64,000 bases of DNA from an uncultured Pelagibacteraceae bacterium (lineage in GTDB: Bacteria; Pseudomonadota; Alphaproteobacteria; Pelagibacterales; Pelagibacteraceae), in assembly GCA_902622545.1 (NCBI GenBank), contig CACNQD010000001.1, forward strand, positions 124,001 to 188,000. Reading direction: 5' to 3'. The notes under the pieces are model-generated. The model did no database searches. It saw only the letters and a list, made by a program, of their open reading frames with translations, and was not told the DNA's origin. Within the stretch, counting starts at the first letter, position 1. Every line of letters starts with the position of its first letter. The position numbers were made by a program, and so were the translations under genes. Shown piece by piece: positions 36,056-44,824 of the stretch.

Positions 36056-37497
36056 TTTTGTTTTATTGTAATTGTTTGATTAAGTTTAATTTTATCTATA
36101 AAAACTTTTTTTCCATTAGTCCATTTGACTTCTACTTTAAAATCTTTTTCATTTTTTCTAATTCCATAATGTGCCACAGGTTCCATTTGGCATAAATAAC
36201 CAGATCCAGCATCAATTGTTTTTGAGTGCTTTCTTTGATTAGACATTAGCGTTACAGTTGCTCCCCTAGCAGGTGCTCCAAATTTATTTATGGGCTTGAT
36301 CCTTAAATATTTATTATTTTTTCCTACTTTTGCTTTATACAATGTCAAAGGTTGTGCTTTACTTTCGCCGTGAGAGACTAATAATTCTAAAATACCATCA
36401 TTATCAATATCAGCTACAGCTGCTCCAGTGCCAAATCCTTGAGACTCAAGCGCCGTTTTTAATTTTATTTCCTCAAATTTTCCATTTTCATTTATTTTAA
36501 ATAATTTGTTTGGTTCTGCGATATTGTTCATAAAAACTTCATCAAAACCGTCGTTGTCAAAATCAGCGGAGATAATTGTTCTTATTCTAGATGGTCTATC
36601 GAAAGCTTTGTTTCCTATGTCCTTAAATTCGTTATTTTCTAAAACGTATGCTCTATGATATCCATTCCAATTACCACTCAAAATATCTAATCTTCCTCTA
36701 TAATAGATATCAGATAATGCAGTTCCCCTTCCATTCTGTATTACATCATCAACTCTGTAATCAAAAGCAACATCCTCAAATTTACCGTTATTATTTTTTA
36801 AAAGAAAGTTTGCGCCTCTTTCATTTGCTGCAAATATGTCAGCTCTATCTGTTAATATATGTCCTGATACTACTGCTCTTCCACCAGTAACTTTATCCAA
36901 ATTTAAGGTTTTTGCTTTATCTATTATTGTTTTATTTTCAATTTCATAGAATCTAGTTGGCCCTCCATAATTAGCTACATAAATACCGTATTCACCATCA
37001 CCCTTTCTATCAACACAAACTACAGATCTACCCGCTGTTAAGTTTAAATTTTCTATATTTTTTTTTAACTCAAATAAGTCAAAAAAATTATTATTATTTT
37101 TATCAATTAGTCTATCAGAGTATTTTTTTGTTCCACTATAGGTATCTGTATTTAAAAAATAAATTTCCTCAAAACCATCTTTATCTATATCACAAGCTGC
37201 AACACCAATAGTTTTTCTATCTCGATCTAAAAAAACCTCCTCTTGGATTATGTTTTTTAATTTTCCATCAATGTAACCTAAAGCTAAGTTTGGATAACCA
37301 AAACCTGTGACTATAAACTCATTATTTCCATCTGCATTAATATCCGTAACCGAAACCCCATAACTGAGCCTGCTTTCATTAATCATTATAATATTTGAAA
37401 TATCTTTAAAAAATTCTGCACGAGAACTGTTAATTGGTAATATTAAAGAAAAAATAATTAAAAATTTATATAAATAATTTACCTTTTTGATGAACAT
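36052..37497 (-). CDS. FG-GAP/VCBS repeat protein with C-terminal ASPIC/UnbV domain (CRTAC1-like)
   Basis: A 481-residue secreted protein with signal peptide (about 1-28). Repeats with calcium-binding-like D-x-D-x-DG loops run through residues 50-370: [36 protein letters not shown] and [13 protein letters not shown]. They suggest a beta-propeller. The C-terminal part, [20 protein letters not shown] and [14 protein letters not shown], is the ASPIC/UnbV module found in CRTAC1-type proteins. Extracellular or periplasmic binding is likely; the ligand is unknown. Its ATG overlaps the small DUF2256 gene by 19 bases and its end overlaps the Cys-rich gene by four. Confidence 0.85.
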   Translation of the reverse strand: MFIKKVNYLYKFLIIFSLILPINSSRAEFFKDISNIIMINESRLSYGVSVTDINADGNNEFIVTGFGYPNLALGYIDGKLKNIIQEEVFLDRDRKTIGVAACDIDKDGFEEIYFLNTDTYSGTKKYSDRLIDKNNNNFFDLFELKKNIENLNLTAGRSVVCVDRKGDGEYGIYVANYGGPTRFYEIENKTIIDKAKTLNLDKVTGGRAVVSGHILTDRADIFAANERGANFLLKNNNGKFEDVAFDYRVDDVIQNGRGTALSDIYYRGRLDILSGNWNGYHRAYVLENNEFKDIGNKAFDRPSRIRTIISADFDNDGFDEVFMNNIAEPNKLFKINENGKFEEIKLKTALESQGFGTGAAVADIDNDGILELLVSHGESKAQPLTLYKAKVGKNNKYLRIKPINKFGAPARGATVTLMSNQRKHSKTIDAGSGYLCQMEPVAHYGIRKNEKDFKVEVKWTNGKKVFIDKIKLNQTITIKQK

Positions 37498-37607
37498 TTT
37501 TTAGAGCAATATTTAACTTTTTCCCAGTTCAGCTTCCATTTTTTTCTCCATTTAAAGGGCCTTTCACAAACTGGGCACAACTTAGTTGGTAGGTTTTGTT
37601 TTTTCAT
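37479..37607 (-). CDS. DUF2256 family mini-protein (four-Cys, zinc-ribbon-like)
   Basis: A 42-residue open frame not covered by length-limited gene finding. It reads [20 protein letters not shown] and then [18 protein letters not shown]. Two CxxC-type pairs (CPVC and CSKKC) and the Trp-rich middle match DUF2256. The gene overlaps the end of the DCC-family gene by 26 bases and the start of the FG-GAP gene by 19 bases, in different frames. DUF2256 proteins are, from general knowledge, often found beside cryptochrome/photolyase-type genes, which holds here. Function unknown; zinc binding is inferred. Confidence 0.85.
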   Translation of the reverse strand: MKKQNLPTKLCPVCERPFKWRKKWKLNWEKVKYCSKKCSSKR

Positions 37608-37953
37608 TAAGTTGGTGTTTGTTTTTTAAAAATAAAAAATAAGCTACAAATTCATAAGCGTAATGAAATAAGATAAACAAAGGTTTAAAACTCAAAATTT
37701 TTGCTAAAAAATTATATTTTGGTATTTTTGACCAGATAATTATAAATGCTTTAGCTCCTCCAACAACTTGTCCATTGTCAATCACATGCAATCTCCTTAG
37801 AAGTTCTTCCTTAGATTTTGATGTTAAGTCAACTGCTTGTTGATTGTTTGTAATATCAACCCATTCTAAACTCTCATCAGAATTTTTTTTGTAGTGATCA
37901 ATTTCTAGTTTACAAATATTACAAGAGTTATTAAAAAAAACTTTAACTGGCAT
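37582..37953 (-). CDS. DCC-family thiol-disulfide oxidoreductase (DUF393)
   Basis: A 123-residue protein of the DCC family (YuxK-like), a thioredoxin-like group. The N-terminal redox motif is [16 protein letters not shown], a CxxC preceded by an Asn pair where many members have the D-G-x-C pattern. [25 protein letters not shown] and a C-terminal hydrophobic stretch follow. It is coupled to the (6-4)-photolyase-like gene by an 11-base overlap. DCC proteins are frequent neighbours of photolyase-type genes in marine bacteria; what they reduce is unknown. Confidence 0.85.
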   Translation of the reverse strand: MPVKVFFNNSCNICKLEIDHYKKNSDESLEWVDITNNQQAVDLTSKSKEELLRRLHVIDNGQVVGGAKAFIIIWSKIPKYNFLAKILSFKPLFILFHYAYEFVAYFLFLKNKHQLNEKTKPTN

Positions 37954-39436
37954 TAGTATTTTCCTTTATAAATTTGTCTGCTGCAGCTAGTATAACTTTT
38001 TTTCTTTGCGCATTCATCTTGTCATATATTCTTACCATCATTGATAATCTTGGATTTTTTAAAAAAAAGGATCTATTCTTATTTATAAATCTCCAGTAAA
38101 GACCATCCATAATATTGCACCATTCACCTTTTTTAAAATCCATCATTTTAAGAAAATAACTTGATCCACAAATGTAAGGTTTGGTAGCAAAAATTCCTCC
38201 ATCACTAAATAATCCCATTCCATAAACGTTTGGAGACATTACCCAATCAGATGAATCAACGAACATTTCCATAAACCATTTGTAAATATATATCGGTTTA
38301 ATTTCACAGAGATTCATAATGTTTGATAAAATCATTAATCTCTCTATGTGATGTGACCAACCATGATCATTGGCATTTTTTATCGCATAGTCTAAAGGTG
38401 GAAGTCCTGTGTTCCCTTGGTACCAAGTAGGTTTCATTTTACGATTATGTTTAAAAAAATTACCAGTTTCTAATCTGTTATAAAAATTTTGATAAATTCC
38501 TCTCATAAATTCTCGCCAGCCAATTACTTGTCTTATATAACCCTCTAAAGAATTTAATCTAATCTTTTTACTTTTATGACTATCTAAAATTTTCTCTATA
38601 ATTATTTCTGGAGTTATTAAACCCAAATTTATGTAGGGACTAAGAGCACTATGGAATAATATATTATTATTTTGATCAACAGCGTCCTCATAATCTCCAA
38701 ATAAATTAGATTTTTCTTTTATAAAAAAATCTAGTAATTTTAGAACTTCTTTATATTCAGTCGCAAACCAAAAATTTTCTGTTGAACCAGGGTGTGTTGC
38801 AAATTTTTTTTCTATAATGCTTTTCAGTTTTTTTGTGTGAACTGTCTGATTGATTTTAGGAAATGAGGGAACTTTAGTTCCTTTTGGCAGTTTCTTTCTA
38901 TTGTCTTCATCAAAGCTCCATTTACCACCAACAGGATCTTCGCCATTCATTAAGATGTTCATTTTTCTTCTCGTTTCTTTATAAAAAACTGCCATTAATG
39001 GTTTTTTTGATTTAGATAAATATTTTTTAAAATCATCTCTACTATTAAGAAACATCGGAGATGTAATTATATTGAGCTTTATTTTATTTTTCTTTGAAAA
39101 ATCTACAATTTTTTTTTCAAATGGTTTGTCTTCAATTTCAAAACACGAAATTTCATTGATTTTATTTTTTTTTAAAATTTTTTTTATTTTTAAAAGATAA
39201 TCGTCTTTAAAAGCTGAGTCCTCGATTTTAGAATAAGTAATTTTAAAGCTATTTTTTTTTAAATTTTCATAAAATGATCTCATTGATGAAAGAAATAAAA
39301 GGATTTTAAGTTTGTGATGTTTTTCATAGGTGCATAAACCGTTATCTTCTGCCATAAAAAAAAGATGGTCTTTTTTGAAGCGGTTTAGGTATTTTAATGG
39401 AAATAATTGATTTCCAAGTGTAATAAACAATTTCAT
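37943..39436 (-). CDS. (6-4)-type photolyase / cryptochrome-related protein (DPRP family)
   Basis: A 497-residue member of the deoxyribodipyrimidine-photolyase-related family to which bacterial (6-4) photolyase PhrB belongs. The N-terminal antenna domain has LFITLGNQLFP and YEKHHKLKILLFLSSMR. The FAD domain includes GWREFMRGIYQNF, HGWSHHIERLMIL, FVDSSDWVMSPNVYGMGLFS and DGGIFATKPY. Usual family members have a CxxC plus two Cys that bind a [4Fe-4S] cluster. Here the CxxC is missing; Cys377, Cys423 and Cys440 remain in the region. It is the first gene of a five-gene light/repair-linked set. No gene symbol given because the substrate is inferred. Confidence 0.9.
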   Translation of the reverse strand: MKLFITLGNQLFPLKYLNRFKKDHLFFMAEDNGLCTYEKHHKLKILLFLSSMRSFYENLKKNSFKITYSKIEDSAFKDDYLLKIKKILKKNKINEISCFEIEDKPFEKKIVDFSKKNKIKLNIITSPMFLNSRDDFKKYLSKSKKPLMAVFYKETRRKMNILMNGEDPVGGKWSFDEDNRKKLPKGTKVPSFPKINQTVHTKKLKSIIEKKFATHPGSTENFWFATEYKEVLKLLDFFIKEKSNLFGDYEDAVDQNNNILFHSALSPYINLGLITPEIIIEKILDSHKSKKIRLNSLEGYIRQVIGWREFMRGIYQNFYNRLETGNFFKHNRKMKPTWYQGNTGLPPLDYAIKNANDHGWSHHIERLMILSNIMNLCEIKPIYIYKWFMEMFVDSSDWVMSPNVYGMGLFSDGGIFATKPYICGSSYFLKMMDFKKGEWCNIMDGLYWRFINKNRSFFLKNPRLSMMVRIYDKMNAQRKKVILAAADKFIKENTNAS

Positions 39437-39464
39437 AATTTATTTATAAATACTATTATACGAT

Positions 39465-40181
39465 ATGTCAGGAAAATATTTAATTTTTGGTGCGACAGGT
39501 TCTATCGGTTCAAACTTAGCCAAATTAATGGTTGGCAAAAATCATGATGTTCAACTCATAGGTCGGGATGAAAACGGTCTAAATGCATTATCATCTGAGC
39601 TGAACTGTAAATACAGTGTCGTTGATGTTTTAGACGAACAATCTGTTAAAAATTTAAAAAACGAATTTGAGGGACAGGAAATTGCTGGTATTGCATATTG
39701 TGTTGGCTCTATTGATCTTAAACCTGTTCGAGCAGTTAAAAAAGATGATTTTATGAAATGTTTTGATTTAAATTTTTTTCCAATAGTTGAGACTGTTAAA
39801 AACTTTCAGGACAATTTAAAAAAAAATAAGGGCTCTATAGTTATGTTTTCAACAGTCGCTGTTCAAAGAGGGTTTACAAATCATAGTATAATTGCATCAG
39901 TGAAAGGTGCTATCGAAGGACTAACAGTATCTTTAGCAGCTGAGTTTGCACCTAATATTAGAGTTAATTGTATTGCTCCAAGTTTAACAAAATCGAAAAT
40001 AGCTGATCCAATATTAAAAAATAAATTAATTGCAGAGGGCGTAGCTAAAGCTCACCCAATGAAAAGAGTAGGTGAAGGAAAAGATGCTGCTGCAATGGCG
40101 CAATTTTTATTATCTGAAGATAGCTCGTGGATAACTGGTCAGATAATAGGTGTAGACGGTGGAAGATCTAAATTATCATAA
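39465..40181 (+). CDS. SDR-family oxidoreductase-like protein lacking the catalytic Tyr
   Basis: A 238-residue short-chain dehydrogenase/reductase. The NAD(P)-binding motif FGATGSIGSNLAK is at the N-terminus, with YCVGS in place of the usual NNAG, and the C-terminal VNCIAPSLTKSKIADPIL and WITGQIIGVDGGRSKL are typical. Ser129 lies in the catalytic-Ser strand, but the YxxxK motif reads IASVK (Ile143 to Lys147), so the general-acid Tyr is absent. Some SDR subgroups with this feature are known and may bind substrate without classical reduction. It has its own start just after the divergent photolyase gene. Confidence 0.85.
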   Translation: MSGKYLIFGATGSIGSNLAKLMVGKNHDVQLIGRDENGLNALSSELNCKYSVVDVLDEQSVKNLKNEFEGQEIAGIAYCVGSIDLKPVRAVKKDDFMKCFDLNFFPIVETVKNFQDNLKKNKGSIVMFSTVAVQRGFTNHSIIASVKGAIEGLTVSLAAEFAPNIRVNCIAPSLTKSKIADPILKNKLIAEGVAKAHPMKRVGEGKDAAAMAQFLLSEDSSWITGQIIGVDGGRSKLS

Positions 40182-40234
40182 TATATTTTTATTTTTTCGT
40201 ATTAGTGTAATAATGTTCATTAACAAACTTGGTC

Positions 40235-41908
40235 GTGAATAAAATTTCTACAGAAGAATTATTTAAAATTGCTTATAATCATTTAAAAAACAAAAATTAC
40301 TCTAAATCTATTGAACTATTTAATAAGATACTAACTCATTTTCCAGAAAATTTATCTGTTTTAAGAAATTTACTGCACGCGTATGCTTTTTCTGGAGACT
40401 TTCACAACGCAGAAAATACGATCAAAAAAGTTTTAAGATTAAATGAAAAAGAGCCTTATGTTTATCAATTTTATGCATCAATTTTGAAAAACCAGGACAA
40501 AATTGATGAGATGATTAATCTAATTGAAGAAGGTTTAAGTAAAAATTTAATGAATCCCAAGTGGAAATACCAAAAAGAATTATTGTTTCCAGTAGTTGTA
40601 AAGGATAACGATGAAATTGATAAATTTAGAACAAAAATAAGTAAATGTTATGACCAAATTTTAGAAAATAGCGAACAACTATATTATGATAATGATCAGA
40701 TAATACAGACACCTCACTATGAATCATCTTATAATCAACATGATAATCTTGAACTAAATATCAAAAGTGTAAAGGCTTTAAGAAAAATTTATAGAGAATT
40801 AAATGAAAATTGTGTTGTTGAAAAAAAAGAAAATGAAAAAATAAAAATAGGTTTTATATCTGAATTTTTTACTAATCATACAATCGGTAAATTATTTAAG
40901 AATATTATTTTTAGTCTAGACCAAGCAAAATTTAATATTTTTATGTTACATTCTAAAAAAACAAAGACCAGCAAAATTTTTAATGAATTTATTGAAAAAG
41001 AAAAAAATGGTTTTTTGAAAAATGTTAGGCTTCCAGAAAAATTGGTTGATAAAATTAATTTTTTTAAAAAGGAAAAATTCAATATTTTATTTTATCCAGA
41101 CATTGGTATGTCGGTTGAGATGTATTATTTGTCTCTAATCAGACTTGCCAAACACCAGATAATGTCATGGGGTCATCCTGAAACAACAGGTAGTGAAAGT
41201 ATAGATTTTTTTCTATGTTCTAAAAGTTTAATTACAGATGAAACTTCAAAAAGCTACTCTGAAAAACTATTGTTGATGGATCACTTGCCAATGATTTATG
41301 AATTTCCAAAAATTGAACAAAAGGTAAATGATGCAGAATTATCTAAAAATAATATTTACTCCTGTCCGCAAACAATGTTTAAGTTTCATCCTGAATTTGA
41401 TCATATTTTAGCTGAAATACTAAAAAAAGATAAAAAAGGTGTTTTATATTTAATTAAAGATATCAATAAAATTTATTTCAATAAATTAATTGATCGTTTC
41501 AAGAAAATTAAATTTTTTGATCTGGATAGAGTTATTTTTCTTGATCCGCTCAGTAGAGATAATTATGTAAATCACTTAGGAACATCGTCTGTATTATTAG
41601 ATCCATTATTTTTTGGCGCGGGTAACTCATTTCACGAATCTATGGTATATGGAACACCAACAGTTACAATGCCAACTAAGTATATAAAATCTAGAATCGT
41701 TAGTGCTGCTTATATGCAGATGGAAATTGAGAAACCACCAATAGTTAAAAATAAAAATGAATATGTAGAATTAGCTATCGAAATCGCAAATAGTGATAAT
41801 TTATTAGAAATAAAAAAATACTATCAAAAGAAAGCTATTGAAAAACTATTCAACACTACAAAAGCTGGCGAGGAATTTAATCAAATTCTTCTTAATCTAT
41901 ACCAATGA
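40235..41908 (+). CDS. TPR protein with O-GlcNAc-transferase-like (SPINDLY/HMW1C-type) domain
   Basis: A protein of about 557 residues with N-terminal TPR repeats (roughly 5-110: IAYNHLKNKNYSKSIELFNK and similar) and a C-terminal GT41-like glycosyltransferase domain: IGFISEFFTNHTIGKLFKN, FYPDIGM, WGHPETTGSESIDFF, and LLDPLFFGAGNSFHESMVYG. The usual DTFPYNGxTT pattern is replaced by DPLFFGAGNSFHE, as in the HMW1C-like branch. It likely glycosylates proteins in the cytoplasm, sugar unknown. There is no ATG at the start: GTG at 40235 is chosen, TTG at 40229 is possible. Its end overlaps the convergent folD by 12 bases. Confidence 0.85.
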   Translation: MNKISTEELFKIAYNHLKNKNYSKSIELFNKILTHFPENLSVLRNLLHAYAFSGDFHNAENTIKKVLRLNEKEPYVYQFYASILKNQDKIDEMINLIEEGLSKNLMNPKWKYQKELLFPVVVKDNDEIDKFRTKISKCYDQILENSEQLYYDNDQIIQTPHYESSYNQHDNLELNIKSVKALRKIYRELNENCVVEKKENEKIKIGFISEFFTNHTIGKLFKNIIFSLDQAKFNIFMLHSKKTKTSKIFNEFIEKEKNGFLKNVRLPEKLVDKINFFKKEKFNILFYPDIGMSVEMYYLSLIRLAKHQIMSWGHPETTGSESIDFFLCSKSLITDETSKSYSEKLLLMDHLPMIYEFPKIEQKVNDAELSKNNIYSCPQTMFKFHPEFDHILAEILKKDKKGVLYLIKDINKIYFNKLIDRFKKIKFFDLDRVIFLDPLSRDNYVNHLGTSSVLLDPLFFGAGNSFHESMVYGTPTVTMPTKYIKSRIVSAAYMQMEIEKPPIVKNKNEYVELAIEIANSDNLLEIKKYYQKKAIEKLFNTTKAGEEFNQILLNLYQ

Positions 41909-42742
41909 TCTTTTAAAACACTCTATTGTATTTTTTAATAAACAAGCAATAGTCATTGGTCCAACTCCACCTGGGACTGGGGTTATTGCTTTTGCAAATT
42001 TTGAAACTTCATCGAAATCTACATCGCCAACTATTCCTTCTTCAGTTTTATTAATACCAACATCGATTACTATAGATCCTTTCTTAATCCAATCGCCCTT
42101 AACAAGTTTTGGAATTCCGACAGCAACTACTAAAATGTCTGCCTTTAAGCATTCCTCTTTTAAATTTTTTGTTTTTGAATGAGCAATTGTCACTGTACAA
42201 TTTTCCTTTAGTAAAAGTTGAGTCATTGGTTTTCCATTTAAATTAGACCTGCCTAAAACAACTGCTTTTTTTCCATTTAGATTTGGCTCTATTTTTTTAA
42301 TCAACAAATGACATCCTAGTGGTGTACAAGGAACCGAACTTTCATAACCAGACGACAAATTACCCACGTTGTTAGGATGAAAACCGTCTACATCTTTTTT
42401 TGGATCGATTGCATCTATAATTTTTTTGTTATTGATATGTTTTGGAAGTGGCAACTGGACTAAAATGCCAGAAACATTTTCATCTTTATTGAGTTCACTA
42501 ATCTTTTCTAAAACAGTTTTTTCATCTACTGATTCAGGATATTTAATAATTTCTGATTTAAGACCAATTTCTACAGCTGATTTTTCTTTATTGCGTACAT
42601 AAATTTTGCTTGGTGCATATTCACCAATAAGTATTACGGTTAAGCCTGGGACTTTATTAAATTTTTTTTTTAAAATATCTACTTCATTTTTTAAATTTGA
42701 TCTTAAATCTGCAGCAGTTTTTTTTCCGTCTATTATAATCAT
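41897..42742 (-). CDS. folD: methylenetetrahydrofolate dehydrogenase / cyclohydrolase
   Basis: Bifunctional enzyme that oxidises 5,10-methylene-THF to 10-formyl-THF, the one-carbon donor for purines. It has 281 residues, normal length. Substrate-site motifs: YVRNKEKSAVEIGLKSE (Tyr and Lys of the active site), GILVQLPLPKHI, and PKKDVDGFHPNNVG. NADP-binding: VVLGRSNLNGKPMTQLL. The final ITPVPGGVGPMTIACLLKNT is the family signature. Follows yggT by 6 bases and converges on the glycosyltransferase gene with a 12-base overlap. Confidence 0.97.
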   Translation of the reverse strand: MIIIDGKKTAADLRSNLKNEVDILKKKFNKVPGLTVILIGEYAPSKIYVRNKEKSAVEIGLKSEIIKYPESVDEKTVLEKISELNKDENVSGILVQLPLPKHINNKKIIDAIDPKKDVDGFHPNNVGNLSSGYESSVPCTPLGCHLLIKKIEPNLNGKKAVVLGRSNLNGKPMTQLLLKENCTVTIAHSKTKNLKEECLKADILVVAVGIPKLVKGDWIKKGSIVIDVGINKTEEGIVGDVDFDEVSKFAKAITPVPGGVGPMTIACLLKNTIECFKRSLV

Positions 42743-42748
42743 TCTAAA

Positions 42749-43039
42749 TCAAAAAATTAATGGTGCTATATAAAGTTTCATACACATTTCTAGAAACCAT
42801 ATCAATAAAAGAAGAATGACCGGAGATATATCGATAGCACCCAAATTAGGTAAAAAAGCTCTAATCTTTCTTAAAAAAGGCTCTGTTAGTCTATATGTAA
42901 AATCCAAAACTAAATAAACAAATCGATTTGTAGTATTTAAAACATTAAAAGCAACTAACCAGCTAATTATTACGTTAGCTATAACAACATAAGAATATAA
43001 TTTTAAAATTTGCAATGATAAATAAAATATAGCTATCAT
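42749..43039 (-). CDS. YggT family membrane protein
   Basis: A 96-residue protein with two membrane segments around a conserved loop: YRLTEPFLRKIRAFLPNLGAIDISPVILLLLIW is the YggT hallmark (cited here by its parts: TEPFLRKIR, GAIDISPV). YggT proteins have been linked to osmotic stress and cell division in other bacteria but their activity is unclear. It overlaps the mechanosensitive channel gene by four bases, consistent with a membrane-stress operon. Confidence 0.9.
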   Translation of the reverse strand: MIAIFYLSLQILKLYSYVVIANVIISWLVAFNVLNTTNRFVYLVLDFTYRLTEPFLRKIRAFLPNLGAIDISPVILLLLIWFLEMCMKLYIAPLIF

Positions 43040-44121
43040 TTTTTTTCGACGTAGATAGATTGACTTGGAAAAGCAAATGAGGCTTTATTTTTTTCAACTA
43101 TTTGCTTAATTTCAATGGCTAATTTTTCTTTAACTTTTAACCACTCACTCCAACTACTAGTTTTGGTGAAGCATCTTACATACATATCTATCGAACTATC
43201 TGAAAATTTATCTACTCTAACTGCAAGCCCTACTTTTTTATCGTAGTCATCGTTTTCCTTAATATGTTTTTCGATTTGATCTCTTATATTTTTTAATTGA
43301 TCAACCGTTGTGTCGTATTGCAAAGTAATTATCCAGCTTATAAGCCAGTTAGTAGTTTGGCTTACATTAATAACAGCATTTTCCGCAAACTGAAAATTAG
43401 GAATTATAGCTAATGATTTATCAAATTTTCTAATAGTTGTTGATCTAAATCCTATTTTTTCAACAATTCCTTCAATTGTGCCCTCTACTAATATCCAATC
43501 ACCCATTTTAAATCTTTTTTCTACAAGAACTAAAATCCCAGATATTAAATTTTTAAATAAGTCTTGTGCTCCTAGTGCAACAGCTACTCCAAAAAGACCT
43601 AATCCAGCAATAATTGGTCCAATTTTTATTCCCCATAATTCTAAGACAGCGGCAGCACCTAAAATAAAAATTAAAATTTTTAATGATTTGATTATCCATC
43701 CTATTAATTCTTGTGTAAGAATTTTATCTAATCCACTTAAGATATATGAAATTGGCTCTATAATTTGGTGAATAATCCAAAATAATAAAATAGTTATTAA
43801 AGTTCTATTAATAGTGTCTACAAAAGACCTGGTATCCTCGGTAAACGTCATATAATAACTTGCGAAGAAGAAACCTAAAACTATAGGTAAAAAACGTGCT
43901 GGTCCTACCATAGCTTTTACAAAAGTATCATCTAATTTGTTGGTTGTTCTTTTTGAGATAAGTTCCAGTTTTTTTATTATCAATTTACTAATCAATCCTC
44001 TAAAAATTAGAAATATTAAAAAAATTCCTAATCCAATTAGTATCTGACCGATATTAATTCCTAAAATTCCTTTATCCCAAACAGAAAGAAATAAATTTTT
44101 TAAATTAACAAAAACTTCCAT
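43036..44121 (-). CDS. MscS-family mechanosensitive ion channel
   Basis: A 361-residue small-conductance mechanosensitive channel. The first ~190 residues are membrane spans. The pore helix reads GLGLFGVAVALGAQDLFKNLISG (glycine-alanine-rich TM3 followed by the conserved ALGAQD), then the beta domain FKMGDWILVEGTIEGIVEKIGFRSTTIR. The cytoplasmic vestibule domain continues to the C-terminus. It protects against hypo-osmotic shock. Its end overlaps yggT by four bases and its start lies three bases behind hemD. Confidence 0.93.
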   Translation of the reverse strand: MEVFVNLKNLFLSVWDKGILGINIGQILIGLGIFLIFLIFRGLISKLIIKKLELISKRTTNKLDDTFVKAMVGPARFLPIVLGFFFASYYMTFTEDTRSFVDTINRTLITILLFWIIHQIIEPISYILSGLDKILTQELIGWIIKSLKILIFILGAAAVLELWGIKIGPIIAGLGLFGVAVALGAQDLFKNLISGILVLVEKRFKMGDWILVEGTIEGIVEKIGFRSTTIRKFDKSLAIIPNFQFAENAVINVSQTTNWLISWIITLQYDTTVDQLKNIRDQIEKHIKENDDYDKKVGLAVRVDKFSDSSIDMYVRCFTKTSSWSEWLKVKEKLAIEIKQIVEKNKASFAFPSQSIYVEKK

Positions 44122-44124
44122 ATT

Positions 44125-44823
44125 TTAAATTTTATATAATAAAAATTCCTCTTCACCAGGGTTAAATAAAAATATTTTTTTCCATTTTATCACATTTAAA
44201 ACTGATGAGGTTTTTTCACCAATGCACATTAAGTTAGTATTCATCCAATAGTCAACCAATTCATATTTTTTAATTAAATTTAAAAAGCTTTTTGCACTAT
44301 TTTCAGAATAAACATACACTAAATTTGGCATATCTCTCTTCAAAGACTTTAAAAATGATGTATCTAAATTTTTGTTATGTTTAACCGTATAATTTATTAA
44401 TCTCTTAACATTGTACCCTTCAGAAATTAGCTCTTTGTCTAAAGGAAATGATACAATATCTCCACTTACATAGAGTATCTTGTTATCTTTTATTGATAAA
44501 TTTTGTTGTACAAGTTCTTTCAAATTTCTAGCATTGCCATCAGCTGCAAATACATTTTGGAAACCATTAGACCTTGCAGTTTTTTCTGTATATGACCCAA
44601 CACAAAAACATAAAATATTTTTTTTTATATTCTTTAAATTTAAAAATTTAATTGCATTAGAACTCGTAAAAATAATTGCATTATAATTATAAATTTTTAT
44701 TTCATTATAATCCAATTTATAAATCTCTAATAAAGGTAAGTTTGAAACTTTGACTCCATTTGATGTAAACTTATAAATTAAATCTTTTGAATCTTCTAAA
44801 TTACGAGTTATTAAAACGTGCAT
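44125..44823 (-). CDS. hemD: uroporphyrinogen-III synthase
   Basis: Closes hydroxymethylbilane into uroporphyrinogen III, the first cyclic tetrapyrrole. It has 232 residues; the family is poorly conserved. Visible features are MHVLITRNLEDSKDLIYKF at the start, YNAIIFTSSNAIKFL in domain one, YVSGDIVSFPL, and VYVYSENSAKSFLNL followed by CIGEKTSS in domain two, all in the expected places. The gene begins one base after the hemC stop, which supports the assignment better than the sequence alone. Confidence 0.9.
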   Translation of the reverse strand: MHVLITRNLEDSKDLIYKFTSNGVKVSNLPLLEIYKLDYNEIKIYNYNAIIFTSSNAIKFLNLKNIKKNILCFCVGSYTEKTARSNGFQNVFAADGNARNLKELVQQNLSIKDNKILYVSGDIVSFPLDKELISEGYNVKRLINYTVKHNKNLDTSFLKSLKRDMPNLVYVYSENSAKSFLNLIKKYELVDYWMNTNLMCIGEKTSSVLNVIKWKKIFLFNPGEEEFLLYKI

Positions 44824-44824
44824 T

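Noticed and set aside
36648-36890. 80-residue plus-strand open frame in the FG-GAP gene
   Set aside because: Low-complexity antisense reading without a family signature; the minus-strand gene has clear repeats.
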